A DNA stretch of 21,993 nucleotides. It comes from an uncultured Clostridia bacterium (lineage in GTDB: Bacteria > Bacillota > Clostridia > Oscillospirales > Acutalibacteraceae). The stretch is taken from positions 1 to 21,993 of the forward strand of contig CALFTN010000049.1 of assembly GCA_937916395.1 (NCBI GenBank), read 5' to 3'. Of the stretch, positions 21,559 to 21,993 are shown piece by piece. How positions within the stretch are numbered: position 1 is the first letter of the stretch; every line of letters starts with the position of its first letter. The notes beneath the pieces are model-generated. The model was not told the DNA's origin and searched no databases. It saw nothing but the letters and a program-made list of their open reading frames with translations. The translations under genes were made by a program, and so were the position numbers.

Positions 21559-21993
21559 ATGGGTGATGAGTTTGATACTTCTGTAGACACATCATCATTT
21601 GACGACACAAGTTCTGATTTTTCTGATACAAGCAGTTTTGATACATCGACTGATGTTGGAGAAATTATGGATGATAGTTCGTTTGAGGTTGCTGACACTA
21701 TTGATGAGTCTGACTTTTCTGATTATGACGTGAGTGGTGATACATCAGAAGTGGATGATTTACTGAGCGACACCTCCGATGAATATATTGAAACCCTTGA
21801 TACATCTGACCTTGATTCTGATGTAACTGAAAATGAAACCGAAGACATTGAAAGTCTTATGGATGATACAGTTACAGATGAGTTTTCTGAAGTAAGTGAC
21901 ACGCCGGAAGAAACAGATTTAGGTGTTGAATCGGATATCGTAGATCTTATGGATGAAGCAGCTCTCGAAACCGCCGATGTAACGACTGATGTG
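21559..21993 (+). CDS. Extremely acidic low-complexity protein, N-terminal part (runs off right edge)
   Basis: ATG 21559 after AAAGGAGGT, 33 bases after the HerA stop, open to the window end (145 residues, no stop). Of these, 54 are Asp or Glu (37%), with abundant Ser/Thr, and there is no Lys, Arg, His, Cys or Gln. Repeated pieces are visible: DTSS/DTSD/SDTS units early (FDTS, FDDTSS, FSDTSSFDTS), and a hydrophobic-MD motif at VGEIMDD, IESLMDD and IVDLMDE. This points to an intrinsically disordered, possibly phosphorylated or DNA-mimicking region ahead of a C-terminal domain outside the window. No signal peptide. It is the sixth gene of the operon and may be a substrate or effector of the HerA-like ATPase. 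No family recognised. Confidence 0.8.
   Translation, partial: MGDEFDTSVDTSSFDDTSSDFSDTSSFDTSTDVGEIMDDSSFEVADTIDESDFSDYDVSGDTSEVDDLLSDTSDEYIETLDTSDLDSDVTENETEDIESLMDDTVTDEFSEVSDTPEETDLGVESDIVDLMDEAALETADVTTDV

Noticed and set aside
1..21993. CRISPR array, conjugation genes or prophage structural genes
   Set aside because: No regularly spaced repeats of 25-40 bases, and no relaxase, coupling protein, portal, terminase or capsid motif was found. The HerA-like ATPase is not a TraG/VirD4 coupling protein by its motifs and context.

Overview
The window looks like chromosomal DNA of a low-GC Gram-positive bacterium, most likely a gut Clostridia/Oscillospirales-type Firmicute. The basis is AT-rich coding, AGGAGG-type ribosome sites before almost every gene, TTGACA/TATAAT promoters, a tRNA gene that encodes its own CCA, and protein families common in Clostridia (large serine recombinases, DUF3846, YdjI-like SPFH proteins with zinc ribbons). 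No 16S or other species marker is present, so genus is not determinable.

Layout. (1) 1-1130: the start of an unrecognised minus-strand gene, two tandem perfect hairpins, and a 5'-truncated MFS transporter ending in a strong terminator. (2) 1131-1217: tRNA-Leu(UAA) with a consensus promoter. (3) 1206-12111: an integrated element of about 10.9 kb, bounded by a 15-bp direct repeat (TCACCGGCACCAAAG) that is the 3' end of the tRNA. Next to attL is a large serine recombinase. Then comes a long minus-strand series: small proteins, an SSB-like protein, a DUF927-type ATPase, a DUF1643 protein, two paralogous small proteins, DUF3846, a zinc-ribbon peptide, small membrane peptides and a Mor-type activator. 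A divergently transcribed 897-residue SIR2/helical-repeat protein, a probable NAD-depleting anti-phage effector, fills the attR side. The combination of serine recombinase, self-encoded ATPase/helicase-like protein, SSB-like protein and DUF1643 recalls staphylococcal SCC elements. No relaxase, conjugation or phage structural gene is seen.

(4) 12112-13330: the original tRNA terminator, a second hairpin, a membrane-anchored transglutaminase-like protein and its terminator. (5) 13277-13952: a small serine resolvase with an inverted repeat just upstream. (6) 13961-21993 (runs off the end): an apparent single operon. A TetR regulator, whose promoter lies between two copies of a 22-bp palindrome, is followed by an SPFH protein with three C-terminal zinc ribbons, a four-TM protein with a cytosolic helical tail, a zinc-ribbon/helical-repeat protein, a HerA/FtsK-like ATPase, and a protein whose first 145 residues are extremely acidic with no Lys, Arg or His.

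How the parts may work together (inference). The tRNA-integrated element is a self-replicating or self-excising island carrying an abortive-infection gene as cargo. The TetR-SPFH-TM-ZnR-HerA-acidic operon is the best candidate for an undescribed system: a membrane scaffold (SPFH plus TM protein) bound through zinc ribbons and helical repeats to a hexameric pumping ATPase, with the acidic protein as possible substrate or effector. It is repressed until a ligand releases TetR. Its biological role cannot be read from the sequence.
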